A DNA stretch of 39,674 bases, from the NCBI GenBank assembly GCA_019873625.1, contig JAIOAW010000003.1, forward strand, positions 1-39,674, given 5' to 3'. Source of the stretch: Chloroflexota bacterium. Its GTDB lineage: Bacteria; Chloroflexota; Anaerolineae; UBA1429. A program made the translations under genes and the position numbers. Of the stretch, positions 23,150-31,921 are shown piece after piece (within the stretch, counting starts at the first letter, position 1; the number at the start of each line of letters is the position of its first letter). The notes under the pieces were generated by a model. It was not told the origin of the DNA. It saw nothing but the letters and a program-made list of their open reading frames with translations, and did not search any database.

Positions 23150-23818
23150 TCAAGCGCTCGCTTCGGACGCCTGCGCCACGGCTTGGGCAGCCACCTTGAT
23201 GAGTTCGACGCACTGGTCCGCGCTCAGCCGCGCCGTGTTGACGATAAGGTCATACAGGGTGGGGTCGTCCACGTCCACATGGTGGAACTGGCGCAGATAT
23301 TGGCGCGTCGCCTCGTCATGCTCTTGCAAAAGGCGGCGCGCCTGCGTCGGTGTAACGCCCTGCTCCTGCATAATCCGTCGGACGCGCTGTTCAAAAGGCG
23401 CCACTACGCGCACGTGGAGCACTCCTGGCTTGTTCTCCAAGATGGCCTGCCCGCCCCGGCCGACGATGAGGACGTTGCCGCGTTCGTACGCGGCAAGGAT
23501 GGCCGACCGCACCAAGCGGATGGCATGTTCCTCATCGAGGGTAAGGGTCTGCCTTTCATAGCCCGAAAGGCCTCCGCCCGTCCACGAGGAGACCTCGGTG
23601 ATCGTCCGTGAGCGACGGAAGAGGAGGTCAAAGAATCCCCGTTGTTTGTAATGATCTTCGGAGTAATCTACGATTTCCTGGTCGCTCAGGCCGATTTCGT
23701 GGGCCACTTGGGCGATCAGCCTTTTATCAAAGGCCACCAATCCCAAAACCTGGCAGAGTTTGTTGGCGATTTCCGCGGCGCCGCTCCCGAACTGGCGAGA
23801 CATGGTGATGACGGCCAT
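23150..23818 (-). CDS. cytidylate-kinase-like family protein
   Basis: A 222-residue P-loop protein of the cytidylate-kinase-like family. The loop ITMSRQFGSGAAEIANKL departs from the classic GxxGxGKS/T: it lacks the Lys, as is common in this family, and Arg in SRQ may substitute. Later segments VLIVGRGGQAIL and LHVRVVAPFEQRVRR follow the NMP-kinase plan, with a lid region rich in Arg. It is often found in anaerobes and may not be a true CMP kinase. GAGGAGG precedes the ATG closely. It stands alone between the AbrB and CBM48 genes. Confidence 0.85.
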   Translation of the reverse strand: MAVITMSRQFGSGAAEIANKLCQVLGLVAFDKRLIAQVAHEIGLSDQEIVDYSEDHYKQRGFFDLLFRRSRTITEVSSWTGGGLSGYERQTLTLDEEHAIRLVRSAILAAYERGNVLIVGRGGQAILENKPGVLHVRVVAPFEQRVRRIMQEQGVTPTQARRLLQEHDEATRQYLRQFHHVDVDDPTLYDLIVNTARLSADQCVELIKVAAQAVAQASEASA

Positions 23819-23975
23819 CGTGCCTCCTCTGGCGCTCCTGTGCGCCTTCTTGCGGGCGCATCACCGAAAGATACGGGTGATGATGCACCCCTGATCACCC
23901 CATCCCTCCTCAACCGCTGAAACTGCGCAAGGCGACGCTTGCCCAGAGCGCAGCATATGATGTGCCCCCGATGGG

Positions 23976-24275
23976 CTAGGTGCGCACGACGCTGTTGAAC
24001 GTGCCATAGGGGTCAGGGATGTACGCGTCGGCATTGCAGTCATTGCACCATGTATCGTGATTCACGAGGTAACGGTAGGCGAACGATTGCCCTTCGGGGA
24101 GTTCGAGTTGGATTTCCCAATCGCCTCCGCCGTTATGCCGTGCCATAGGGTGGCGGGTGCGATCCCAGCGGTTAAAGTCGCCCACAAGGTACACCGATTC
24201 GGCCCAGATGACCGACGGGAAGCGAAAGGTCACGCGGACAAAACCCGGGCGATCGCTCGGTTCTTTGATGAGCAT
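23976..24275 (-). CDS. stand-alone CBM48 / glycogen-binding-like domain protein
   Basis: A 99-residue protein consisting of one CBM48 (isoamylase N-terminal/AMPK-beta) domain: VTFRFPSVIWAESVYLVGDFNRWDR, then WEIQLELPEGQSFAYRYLVN and DPYGTFNSVV. GDFNRWD and the aromatic residues form the expected glucan-binding face. There is no catalytic domain, signal peptide or second domain. It may sense or tether glycogen, or regulate glycogen enzymes. The ATG at 24275 follows AAGGAGG; the frame is open upstream to 24320 but that part is unprotein-like. An extended -10 promoter lies 50 bp upstream. Confidence 0.9.
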   Translation of the reverse strand: MLIKEPSDRPGFVRVTFRFPSVIWAESVYLVGDFNRWDRTRHPMARHNGGGDWEIQLELPEGQSFAYRYLVNHDTWCNDCNADAYIPDPYGTFNSVVRT

Positions 24276-24324
24276 GGGGCACCTCCTTGAGACGACACTG
24301 TCTGGAATGCCTCCACCCAAACAT

Positions 24325-24333
24325 ATTATAGCA
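24325..24333 (-). promoter_or_regulatory. extended -10 promoter of the CBM48 gene
   Basis: On the minus strand TGC-TATAAT forms an extended -10 with a perfect hexamer; the -35 region is poor, as expected for this promoter class. The leader would be about 45 nt and contains the AAGGAGG site. Confidence 0.65.
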
Positions 24334-24376
24334 TAGAATCTCGCGCCGGAGACACTTTTTGAGGCCTTATTTCAGG

Positions 24377-24405
24377 TTGACAAGGGGCGAACCTTTCGGT
24401 AGAAA
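24377..24405 (+). promoter_or_regulatory. promoter of the 24.4-kb alpha/beta hydrolase gene
   Basis: A perfect TTGACA, 17-bp spacer and TAGAAA (four of six), with the start codon about 30 nt downstream. It is divergent from the CBM48 promoter. Confidence 0.6.
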
Positions 24406-24438
24406 GGGGTTTATGATCACTATGGGAGGGAAGCAACG

Positions 24439-25101
24439 ATGCAAAGAGCGCGACATTTCGAAGCAGAGATCGTGAAAAAAGTGGCCTACAACTATCTCCT
24501 TTTCCTCCCCGCGGAATACGGCGAGGACCCTGCCAAGCGCTGGCCGCTCATCCTCTTCTTACACGGCGCGGGAGAGCGGGGCAACGATCTGAAGAAACTC
24601 AAAGTGCACGGCATCCCCAAGATCGTCGAAGAACGGCCGGATTTCCCGTTCATCGCCGTCTCTCCACAGTGCCCCGAGGATCATTGGTGGCCGGCTGAGA
24701 CGGAAGGGCTTCTCGCCCTGCTAGATGATGTGATGACCCGCTACCCCGTGGACCCCGACCGCGTGTACCTTACGGGGTTGAGCATGGGCGGGTACGGCAC
24801 CTGGACCCTGGCCGTGGCCGCGCCGGAACGCTTTGCGGCCATCGCGCCCATTTGCGGGGGGTTGTATGGCCCGGCGCGTATGGTCGAGCGCCTCAAAAAA
24901 GTGCCCGTGTGGGCCTTCCATGGCGCCAAAGACCCCGTCGTGCCGCTGGAGCAGAGCGAGCGCCTGGTCAACGTGCTCCGCGAGGTGGGCGGCGAGGTGC
25001 GCTTCACCGTGTACCCCGATGCCGAACATGACTCCTGGACGGAGACCTACGCCAACCCCGAACTATACGCCTGGTTCTTGGCGCATCGGCGCAAGGCATA
25101 A
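24439..25101 (+). CDS. alpha/beta hydrolase (prolyl-oligopeptidase/CE1-like esterase)
   Basis: A 220-residue cytoplasmic hydrolase of the dienelactone/feruloyl-esterase-like group. The oxyanion region is LILFLHGAGERG, the nucleophile elbow GLSMGG has Ser115, the acid is Asp165 in HGAKDPVVP, and the catalytic His is His197 in DAEHDSW. Two-residue spacing and length match compact carbohydrate esterases often annotated as phospholipase/carboxylesterase. The ATG follows GGGAGGGAAGC. It lies 36 bp before yifB but probably has its own promoter. The substrate is unknown; acyl-sugar or polysaccharide esters are likely. Confidence 0.88.
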   Translation: MQRARHFEAEIVKKVAYNYLLFLPAEYGEDPAKRWPLILFLHGAGERGNDLKKLKVHGIPKIVEERPDFPFIAVSPQCPEDHWWPAETEGLLALLDDVMTRYPVDPDRVYLTGLSMGGYGTWTLAVAAPERFAAIAPICGGLYGPARMVERLKKVPVWAFHGAKDPVVPLEQSERLVNVLREVGGEVRFTVYPDAEHDSWTETYANPELYAWFLAHRRKA

Positions 25102-25137
25102 CGCAAGCCCAGCGGAGTTCGGCCAAGGGGAGGGAGG

Positions 25138-26661
<1,524 letters not shown>

Positions 26662-26775
26662 AGCCCTCATTGAGCGAGGAGGCTGGCCTAAAAAAGACCC
26701 TTTGGGCGCTCATAAGGGGTGCAAACGGGCGATGAGGTGGTATCCCCCTCCGAGGTGATGGGCGGGTTGCGGACT

Positions 26776-28026
26776 CTAGCCAGGGAAAGCGCCCTTTTCA
26801 GGTGCCCTCGAAATCTGCATCTTCCTCGGAGGCGGGCAGGCCAAATCCGGAACGAAGACGATGCGCCTCCAGGCATAATAGGCTAGCCAAGCGAGCAGGG
26901 CCGCGCCTAGCGTTCCCGGCGCGGCGGCCCCGATGCGCCCCAAAAGGAAGCCGCCGACGGTGGGTGAGACGACTCGACTGAGGCTCCCCAGCGACGCAGA
27001 AAGACCCAGGGTCCCGCCCACTTCTTCAGGCCAGACCGACTTGGTCAGGGCGCTATTTACGGCAACGCGTAACACGCCCGAGGCCAAAGAAAGGGGCACC
27101 AGGACGACGAGAAGGAGACCGAGTGAGGGCGTAAAGGCCCATGCCAAGATGGAAATGGCCCCCAGAAAGGCGCCTCCGAAGACGAGTTGCTTATCCGAAA
27201 AGCGCTTGAGCAAGAGTCGGATACCAACCCCTTGAACCAGAACGACGAGGATACCCACATACGTCAGAACGTAACTCGTCGTTCGGGCGTCAAGCCTCAG
27301 CCGTTCTTGAGCAAAGAGCGAAAAGATCGTTTCAAAGGTGGAAGAGGCGAGGGAGGAGAGCAATTGTGCTTGCAATAGGGGGCCAACACAGGGCAATTTG
27401 AGCGCCTCTACGAGGGCGCGCGCCGTGAACGAGGCCCGTGGCTCTTTAGCACGTCGTGCTCGTTCCTCCTTGGGGAGCGATTCCGGTAACCCAATGAGCA
27501 CGCCGATAAGATTTAGGAACGCCAGCCCCGCTGCGGCAAAAGCGGGCAAGGCGTAATTTCCACCGCTCGCCAAGGTCCCGCCAAGGGCAGGCCCAACGAT
27601 GAACGCCAAACCGAAAGAAGCGCCGATCAACCCTAGCCCCTTGGTGCGCTCTTTGTTCTCGGTCACATCGGTTACATAGGCCTGCGCCAGGGAGATATTG
27701 CCTCCCAAAAGGCCGTCGAGCAGGCGGCTGACGAAAATCATAGCGAGCGAACGCGCGAACCCCAGCAAGAGAAAACTCGCCACGGTGCTTGCGATGCTGG
27801 CCAGCAAGAAAGGCCTCCGCCCATAACGATCGGATAGGCGCCCCAAGATCGGTGCACTGAGCAATTGGGCTAAGCCGTTTGTCCCTAGCAACAAGCCGAC
27901 GACTTCGGCCTTGGCGCCAAACGTGGCGGCATAGTAAGGCAGAAGGGGAAGAATGAGGCTAAATCCCAAGACGTCCACAAAGACGAACAGGAGGATGAGA
28001 AAAAGGGCGCGTTGAGGGTTTTTCAT
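26776..28026 (-). CDS. MFS-family transporter, TetA/multidrug-efflux-like
   Basis: A 416-residue 12-helix MFS transporter. The motif A loop GRLSDRYGRRPFLL follows the second helix, and LPLLPYYAATFGAKAEVVG in the first external loop is typical of drug:H+ antiporters related to TetA. The substrate cannot be assigned. The frame extends upstream to 28320, overlapping the Rieske gene, but AAGGAA seven bases before the ATG at 28026 and the start of the first helix decide it. It lies 113 bp downstream of the Rieske oxygenase in the same direction. This stretch is somewhat less G+C-rich than its neighbours, so recent acquisition is possible. Confidence 0.9.
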   Translation of the reverse strand: MKNPQRALFLILLFVFVDVLGFSLILPLLPYYAATFGAKAEVVGLLLGTNGLAQLLSAPILGRLSDRYGRRPFLLASIASTVASFLLLGFARSLAMIFVSRLLDGLLGGNISLAQAYVTDVTENKERTKGLGLIGASFGLAFIVGPALGGTLASGGNYALPAFAAAGLAFLNLIGVLIGLPESLPKEERARRAKEPRASFTARALVEALKLPCVGPLLQAQLLSSLASSTFETIFSLFAQERLRLDARTTSYVLTYVGILVVLVQGVGIRLLLKRFSDKQLVFGGAFLGAISILAWAFTPSLGLLLVVLVPLSLASGVLRVAVNSALTKSVWPEEVGGTLGLSASLGSLSRVVSPTVGGFLLGRIGAAAPGTLGAALLAWLAYYAWRRIVFVPDLACPPPRKMQISRAPEKGAFPG

Positions 28027-28139
28027 CGAAGATTCCTTGATCCTGCGTCTCGACCGGCGAACTCTTTCCCCTTGACCCGTATTCGTGGAGGATGGAAAAG
28101 GCATAAGGCCCAAGGAGAAAGGGGCTGGAGCGGCCGGAT

Positions 28140-29111
28140 TTATTCTTTCCCTTCCAAAAGGGCCTGCCGCCGGCGGCGATACTCGAGAATTGGCCGATCT
28201 CCTTGGATGAGTTGTTCGCCCCCACGCAGGGCGCTCGCTTTGGGGCGCTGCGTTTTCACCACGCGCCGGTCTTGATGGGCCACGAGGCGATTGAACGGCA
28301 TAGCCCATTTGGCTATCCAATCTCCTAGTAGGGGGAGCCGCAAGAATCGCTGATAGAAGCGCAAGTAGAGCAACGTGTGGTCATCATCCACGGGCACAAA
28401 GGCAGCCACGACGCGCACATCTTGTGAGATGTGATTCTGCCAAAGGTTCGGGAAAATGAACTCCAGGTAGACGGCACTATTGGAGGCATTCACCTCCTCG
28501 GGCCGCAAAGGAGGGGTTCCGTCATCCACACGGTTGTGGGTATAGACGCGAAACCGGTTCGCGTCCAACCACTCGACCCCAGGTCCGTCCACAAGGGTTC
28601 GGTTGCCGCGCCCAATGGTATTGTGATGCACAAAAGGCAAATGAACGGCATCGAGTTGGTTTTCGATGACGCGCGAATAGTGTGCGAGCCAGGGATCGAT
28701 GACCTGGGCCCAACGGAAATCGTCCAAATCCTCAAAAAACCGGGGCAGGCCGACAGGTTCCTCTTGCCCCCACCATATCCAAATGAACCCGTGAGCCTCA
28801 TAGGTGGGGTAACGCTTCACGTGGAAGCGGGCAGGGACGGGGGCGCTCCTGCCGTTGGCAGGGATAACCCGAACCTCGCCTGAAGAGGCGTACTCGAACC
28901 CATGAAAGGGGCATTGGAGGCAACCATTCTCGAGCACGCGCCCCGCGCTGAGGGCTGCTCCCCGATGAACGCATTGATCGTAGAAACATACCACGTGACC
29001 CTGGGGGTCTCTCCAGAAGACGAGCCTTTGGCCCAGCCGTACTGCGCTGACAGGGCGCCCCTTTTTGACCTCTTGGCTGCTTAGGACGATGTACCATTGG
29101 TTAGGGATCAT
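28140..29111 (-). CDS. Rieske-type aromatic ring-hydroxylating oxygenase alpha subunit
   Basis: A 323-residue oxygenase. The N-terminal Rieske [2Fe-2S] site is complete (CVH with Cys47/His49, CPFH with Cys67/His70). The catalytic mononuclear iron site is visible as ENQLDAVHLPFVHH (Asn151, Asp154, His157, His162). It resembles single-component-type oxygenases (VanA/PaO-like) that need a separate reductase; no reductase or beta subunit is in the window. The enzyme requires oxygen, which contrasts with the anaerobic Fe-S gene set. A good promoter precedes it, and the MFS exporter downstream may handle its substrate or product (inference). Confidence 0.9.
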   Translation of the reverse strand: MIPNQWYIVLSSQEVKKGRPVSAVRLGQRLVFWRDPQGHVVCFYDQCVHRGAALSAGRVLENGCLQCPFHGFEYASSGEVRVIPANGRSAPVPARFHVKRYPTYEAHGFIWIWWGQEEPVGLPRFFEDLDDFRWAQVIDPWLAHYSRVIENQLDAVHLPFVHHNTIGRGNRTLVDGPGVEWLDANRFRVYTHNRVDDGTPPLRPEEVNASNSAVYLEFIFPNLWQNHISQDVRVVAAFVPVDDDHTLLYLRFYQRFLRLPLLGDWIAKWAMPFNRLVAHQDRRVVKTQRPKASALRGGEQLIQGDRPILEYRRRRQALLEGKE

Positions 29112-29159
29112 AGAAACTCCACATCACTCAGTGCATAACATAAAAAAATGATTGGCGGC

Positions 29160-29187
29160 ATTCTAGTCTACTGGGTAAATGCGTCAA
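29160..29187 (-). promoter_or_regulatory. promoter of the Rieske oxygenase gene
   Basis: On the minus strand TTGACG (29187-29182), a 16-bp spacer and TAGAAT (29165-29160); five of six matches in each box. The start codon is about 45 nt downstream. Confidence 0.75.
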
Positions 29188-29212
29188 GACGTCGTTGGTA
29201 AAAAGGTCGTTT

Positions 29213-30052
29213 TTAGGGCTTGTGGGCCGGTGTGAAGACGCCTTGGCCGAATTCCTGCACCCCGAAGCGGCCGATCTTTTCCTGCGTGGCGGGCGAGATG
29301 AGCCACTCGATGAAGCGATTGGCCAAATCCGCCCGGATGTGCGCCCCTTTGGCGGGATTCACGGCGATGACGCTGTACGGGTTAAAGAGGGCGGGGTCCC
29401 CCTCGACGAGGGGGACGAGTTCGAGGCCCTGGGCGCGGCGCGCCAGGTAGGTCGCCCGATCGGTGAGGGTGTAGGCCTTCTTCTCGTTTGCGATGGTGAG
29501 CACGGCGCCCATCCCTTGCCCCGCGGAGAGGTACCAATCACCGCTAGGCGTGATTCCGGCCGCCTGCCACAGGGCCAATTCCTTGGCATGCGTGCCCGAT
29601 GCGTCTCCACGGGAGATGAACGGCGCCCTCTTTTCGGCGATCTGAGCCAAAGCCTGGGCGGCGGAGGATAGGCCCCGAACGCCGGCCGGGTCTTCCGCCG
29701 GGCCTACGAGGAGAAAATCGCTATACATCACCGCCTCGCGGCGAGCGCCGTGGCCGGCTTGCATAAAGGCCTCCTCTTGGGCGGGGTCATGCACAAAGAG
29801 CACGTCCGCGTTCCCGTCTTGCCCCAGGCGGAGCGCCTGACCCGTGCCGACGGCGATGACGTGCACGCGAATGCCCGTTTCGGCCTCGAAATCGGGGAGG
29901 AGGGCAGCGAGAAGCCCCGAGTTCTCCAGGCTTGTCGTGGTGGCGAGGGTTATCTCTGGCGCCCCCGGCGTAGGCGGGTGAATCGCGCGAGAGGGTCGGC
30001 ACGCAGTCGCCGCAAGGAGCGCCAAGAGCGCGCAGAATACCAGACGCCTCAC
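29213..30052 (-). CDS. tupA: tungstate-type ABC transporter substrate-binding lipoprotein
   Basis: A 279-residue lipoprotein of the TupA type: signal MRRLVFCALLALLAATAC with lipobox Cys18, then the mature start ITLATTTSLENSGLLAALLPDF, a hallmark of TupA-like tungstate/molybdate binders. The motif FISRGDASGTHAKE is the classic oxyanion-binding segment of these proteins. It is the third gene of tupB-tupC-tupA. Tungstate uptake suits an anaerobe with aldehyde:ferredoxin oxidoreductases or W-formate dehydrogenases, but molybdate cannot be excluded from sequence alone. Confidence 0.92.
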   Translation of the reverse strand: MRRLVFCALLALLAATACRPSRAIHPPTPGAPEITLATTTSLENSGLLAALLPDFEAETGIRVHVIAVGTGQALRLGQDGNADVLFVHDPAQEEAFMQAGHGARREAVMYSDFLLVGPAEDPAGVRGLSSAAQALAQIAEKRAPFISRGDASGTHAKELALWQAAGITPSGDWYLSAGQGMGAVLTIANEKKAYTLTDRATYLARRAQGLELVPLVEGDPALFNPYSVIAVNPAKGAHIRADLANRFIEWLISPATQEKIGRFGVQEFGQGVFTPAHKP

Positions 30053-30061
30053 AGATTCCTC

Positions 30062-30793
30062 CTAGTAGATCATCTCACCGCGCACAAAGGCCGCCGTGCG
30101 CGGGTCTTGGGGAGATTCGAAAAAGCGTTCCGTCTCGCCGACCTCGATGAGGTAGCCCTCTAGGAGGAGGCCCACCGTGCGGGCCAGGCGCCGCGCCTGA
30201 AAGATGTTATGCGTCACGAGGATAATCGTGGTGCCTCGGGTGCGGTTGAGCGCGGAGACGATTTCCTCAATAAGGCGGGCGTTGTAGGGGTCCAGGTTGG
30301 CGGTGGGTTCATCCAATAGGAGTACCTCCGGCTCGAGGACGATGGCGCGCGCCAAGGCCACGCGCTGGGCCTCTCCGCCGGAAAGGTGGCGCGCCGGCCG
30401 GTGGGCGAGGTTCGCTAACCCCACTTGCTCCAGGGCGCGCTGGACCTTTTCTGGCCACCGATCTTGGCCGCGCAAGCGCAAGCCATAGGCCACGTTGGCC
30501 CGCACCGAACGATCGAGCAGGATGGGTCGCTGGAAGACGGTCGTTACCTCGCGGCGCAGGGCCAAAGGCGCCGCGTTGCGAGGTCCCACGGCATACCCCT
30601 TGTAGCGCAAGGTCCCCTCGCTGGGCGGTTCGATAAAGTTGAGGAGCCGCAGCAAGGTGCTCTTGCCGGCGCCATTGGGGCCGACCAGGGCGACGAAATC
30701 TCCCTGGGCGATCTGCCACTGATCAATCGAAAGGACGGTGCGGTTGCCGTAACGGCGTTTTACGCCGTCGAGTTCATAGAGGGGGGCGCTCAT
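30062..30793 (-). CDS. tupC: tungstate/molybdate ABC transporter ATP-binding protein
   Basis: A 243-residue ABC ATPase with Walker A GPNGAGKST, signature LSGGEAQRVALARA and Walker B VLLLDEPTANLD, and the switch His in VTHNIFQARRLA. It lacks the C-terminal molybdate-sensing Mop domain seen in ModC and matches the short TupC/WtpC form. Its ATG overlaps the tupB stop (ATGA), and tupA follows by 9 bp, so the three are translationally linked. Confidence 0.92.
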   Translation of the reverse strand: MSAPLYELDGVKRRYGNRTVLSIDQWQIAQGDFVALVGPNGAGKSTLLRLLNFIEPPSEGTLRYKGYAVGPRNAAPLALRREVTTVFQRPILLDRSVRANVAYGLRLRGQDRWPEKVQRALEQVGLANLAHRPARHLSGGEAQRVALARAIVLEPEVLLLDEPTANLDPYNARLIEEIVSALNRTRGTTIILVTHNIFQARRLARTVGLLLEGYLIEVGETERFFESPQDPRTAAFVRGEMIY

Positions 30794-31494
30794 TCGCGAA
30801 TGGCCCTCCCTTGAAGGTACACCAGGGCCACATTGACGAGGAACGACAGCCCCAATAGGATGATGCCCAGGGCCATAGCCAATTCAAAATTGCCCTTGCT
30901 CGTCTCAAGGACGATGGCCGTCGTCAAGACGCGCGTGCGGTGCTCGATGTTGCCGCCCACGAGCATCACGGCGCCCACCTCGGAGATGATGCTCCCAAAC
31001 CCGGCGATGAGGGCGATGATCACGCCGGTGCGGGCCTCGCTCAGGATGGCCTTCACCGCCTGGCCCTGCGTGGCCCCTAGGGCGAGCACTTGCTGGCGAA
31101 GGAGGGGGTCTACGCCCATCACGGCGGCCATCGTAAAGCCAGCCACGAGCGGGAGAGAGATGATCGTCTGGGCGAGGATCATAGCCGAAGGGGTGAAGAG
31201 GCGCGGGATGAACGGGGCCTCCCACTGGCCGAGGGGGCCGTTATGCGAGAGGAGGAGGTACACGATGAGGCCGATGACCACGGGGGGGAAGCCCATCCCC
31301 GTATAGAGGAGCGAGACGAGCAATCGCCGCCCGGCAAAGCGGCGCAGGCCGAGCGCGGCCCCTAGGGGGATGCCCACTGCGGCGCTGATGAGCAGGGCTA
31401 TTCCGGAGACGCGGAAGGTCAGGGCGACGATCTCCGCCAGCGCCGGGTCGGCCTTGAGGATGAGATGGAGCGCTTGAATAAGGCTTTCTCGCAC
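30790..31494 (-). CDS. tupB: tungstate/molybdate ABC transporter permease
   Basis: A permease with about six membrane helices and an EAA-like loop (VLALGATQGQAVKAILSEA). The frame is open to an ATG at 31524 that has no Shine-Dalgarno and lies within the divergent sugar-operon promoter; GTG at 31494 has AAGGGTGAG upstream and gives a 234-residue protein starting VRESLIQALHL. GTG is preferred, though the ATG remains possible. It is first in the tupBCA operon, driven by a promoter facing that of the first sugar-binding protein gene. Confidence 0.88.
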   Translation of the reverse strand: MRESLIQALHLILKADPALAEIVALTFRVSGIALLISAAVGIPLGAALGLRRFAGRRLLVSLLYTGMGFPPVVIGLIVYLLLSHNGPLGQWEAPFIPRLFTPSAMILAQTIISLPLVAGFTMAAVMGVDPLLRQQVLALGATQGQAVKAILSEARTGVIIALIAGFGSIISEVGAVMLVGGNIEHRTRVLTTAIVLETSKGNFELAMALGIILLGLSFLVNVALVYLQGRAIRE

Positions 31495-31517
31495 GGTGCC
31501 GTGCTCACCCTTCGAAA

Positions 31518-31546
31518 TTGACATATCGGGGCAATTGGGCTATATT
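31518..31546 (+). promoter_or_regulatory. promoter of the first solute-binding protein gene
   Basis: A perfect TTGACA, 17-bp spacer and TATATT (five of six). The start of transcription near 31553 would give a leader of about 370 nt before the ATG at 31922. Confidence 0.75.
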
Positions 31547-31549
31547 TGC

Positions 31550-31578
31550 ATTGTACTTACGGTCGTGGTGCATTCCAA
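31550..31578 (-). promoter_or_regulatory. promoter of tupBCA
   Basis: On the minus strand TTGGAA (31578-31573), 17-bp spacer and TACAAT (31555-31550). It lies face to face with the divergent sugar-operon promoter, the two -10 boxes being 3 bp apart, so RNA polymerase can use only one at a time. Confidence 0.65.
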
Positions 31579-31699
31579 ACGCTGAGTTTGGCTACATCTC
31601 GTGTAGCAAGGCCCTTGGCCGCCAAGGGAACGCGAGAGTTGATATGGGCTGGGATATTGACTCTCAAGGCGCACGAGATTTCGCTCTCGGCGAGTCAGC

Positions 31700-31766
31700 A
31701 AAAGCACACTCTCGAACGTTTGCTTCGGCTTGGAGAGCCGAAGGGGCGTTTGTGGTGTGCTTTTTT
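31700..31766 (+). terminator. terminator-like hairpin inside the leader
   Basis: An outer stem AAAAGCACAC/GTGTGCTTTT ends in a run of six T; an inner 7-bp stem TTCGGCT/AGCCGAA closes the apex, with an unpaired middle. It sits about 155 nt before the start codon, so it could cut transcription short before the gene. Confidence 0.55.
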
Positions 31767-31827
31767 GCGTTCTTTGCCCCGTCTATGGTTCCCTTGCGCA
31801 GCCTTGGGCCGGGTAGGCAGTGATAGG

Positions 31828-31858
31828 AAAGGGGGTGAGACCCTTCAGGGGCAGGTGA
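31828..31858 (+). promoter_or_regulatory. shared leader element with 7-codon mini-ORF (copy 1)
   Basis: AAAGGGGGTGAGA, 94 nt before the ATG of the first binding-protein gene. Its GTG (31835) opens a frame of seven codons (MRPFRGR) ending at TGA 31858. The same element lies before the other two binding-protein genes at 33847 and 39575. Confidence 0.5.
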
Positions 31859-31921
31859 TTTCAAGGCAAGGGGTGGTTCCGTTTGTGCTACGTTTGGCGA
31901 GTTTCCTAAGGAGGAGGAACG

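Larger units (their letters stand above)
31553..31921 (+). promoter_or_regulatory. long structured 5' leader of the first solute-binding protein gene
   Basis: The leader starts with consecutive hairpins: CCAAAC-5-GTTTGG (31575-31591, also a candidate operator), CTACA-5-TGTAG, CCCTTGG-3-CCAAGGG, then GAGAGT...ACTCTC around 31632-31666. A terminator-like element follows (31700-31766): AAAAGCACAC pairs with GTGTGCTTTTTT and encloses a perfect TTCGGCT/AGCCGAA stem. The region after it carries the SD-like element at 31828 and ends in AAGGAGGAGG before the ATG. The order of structure, T-run and gene suits an attenuator or a stand-alone RNA of about 215 nt. It matches no riboswitch class I can name. 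Confidence 0.55.

Noticed and set aside
31553-31921. Known riboswitch, T-box or tmRNA in the long leader
   Set aside because: None of the conserved core sequences of these RNAs could be found by eye, so only an unassigned structured leader is reported.
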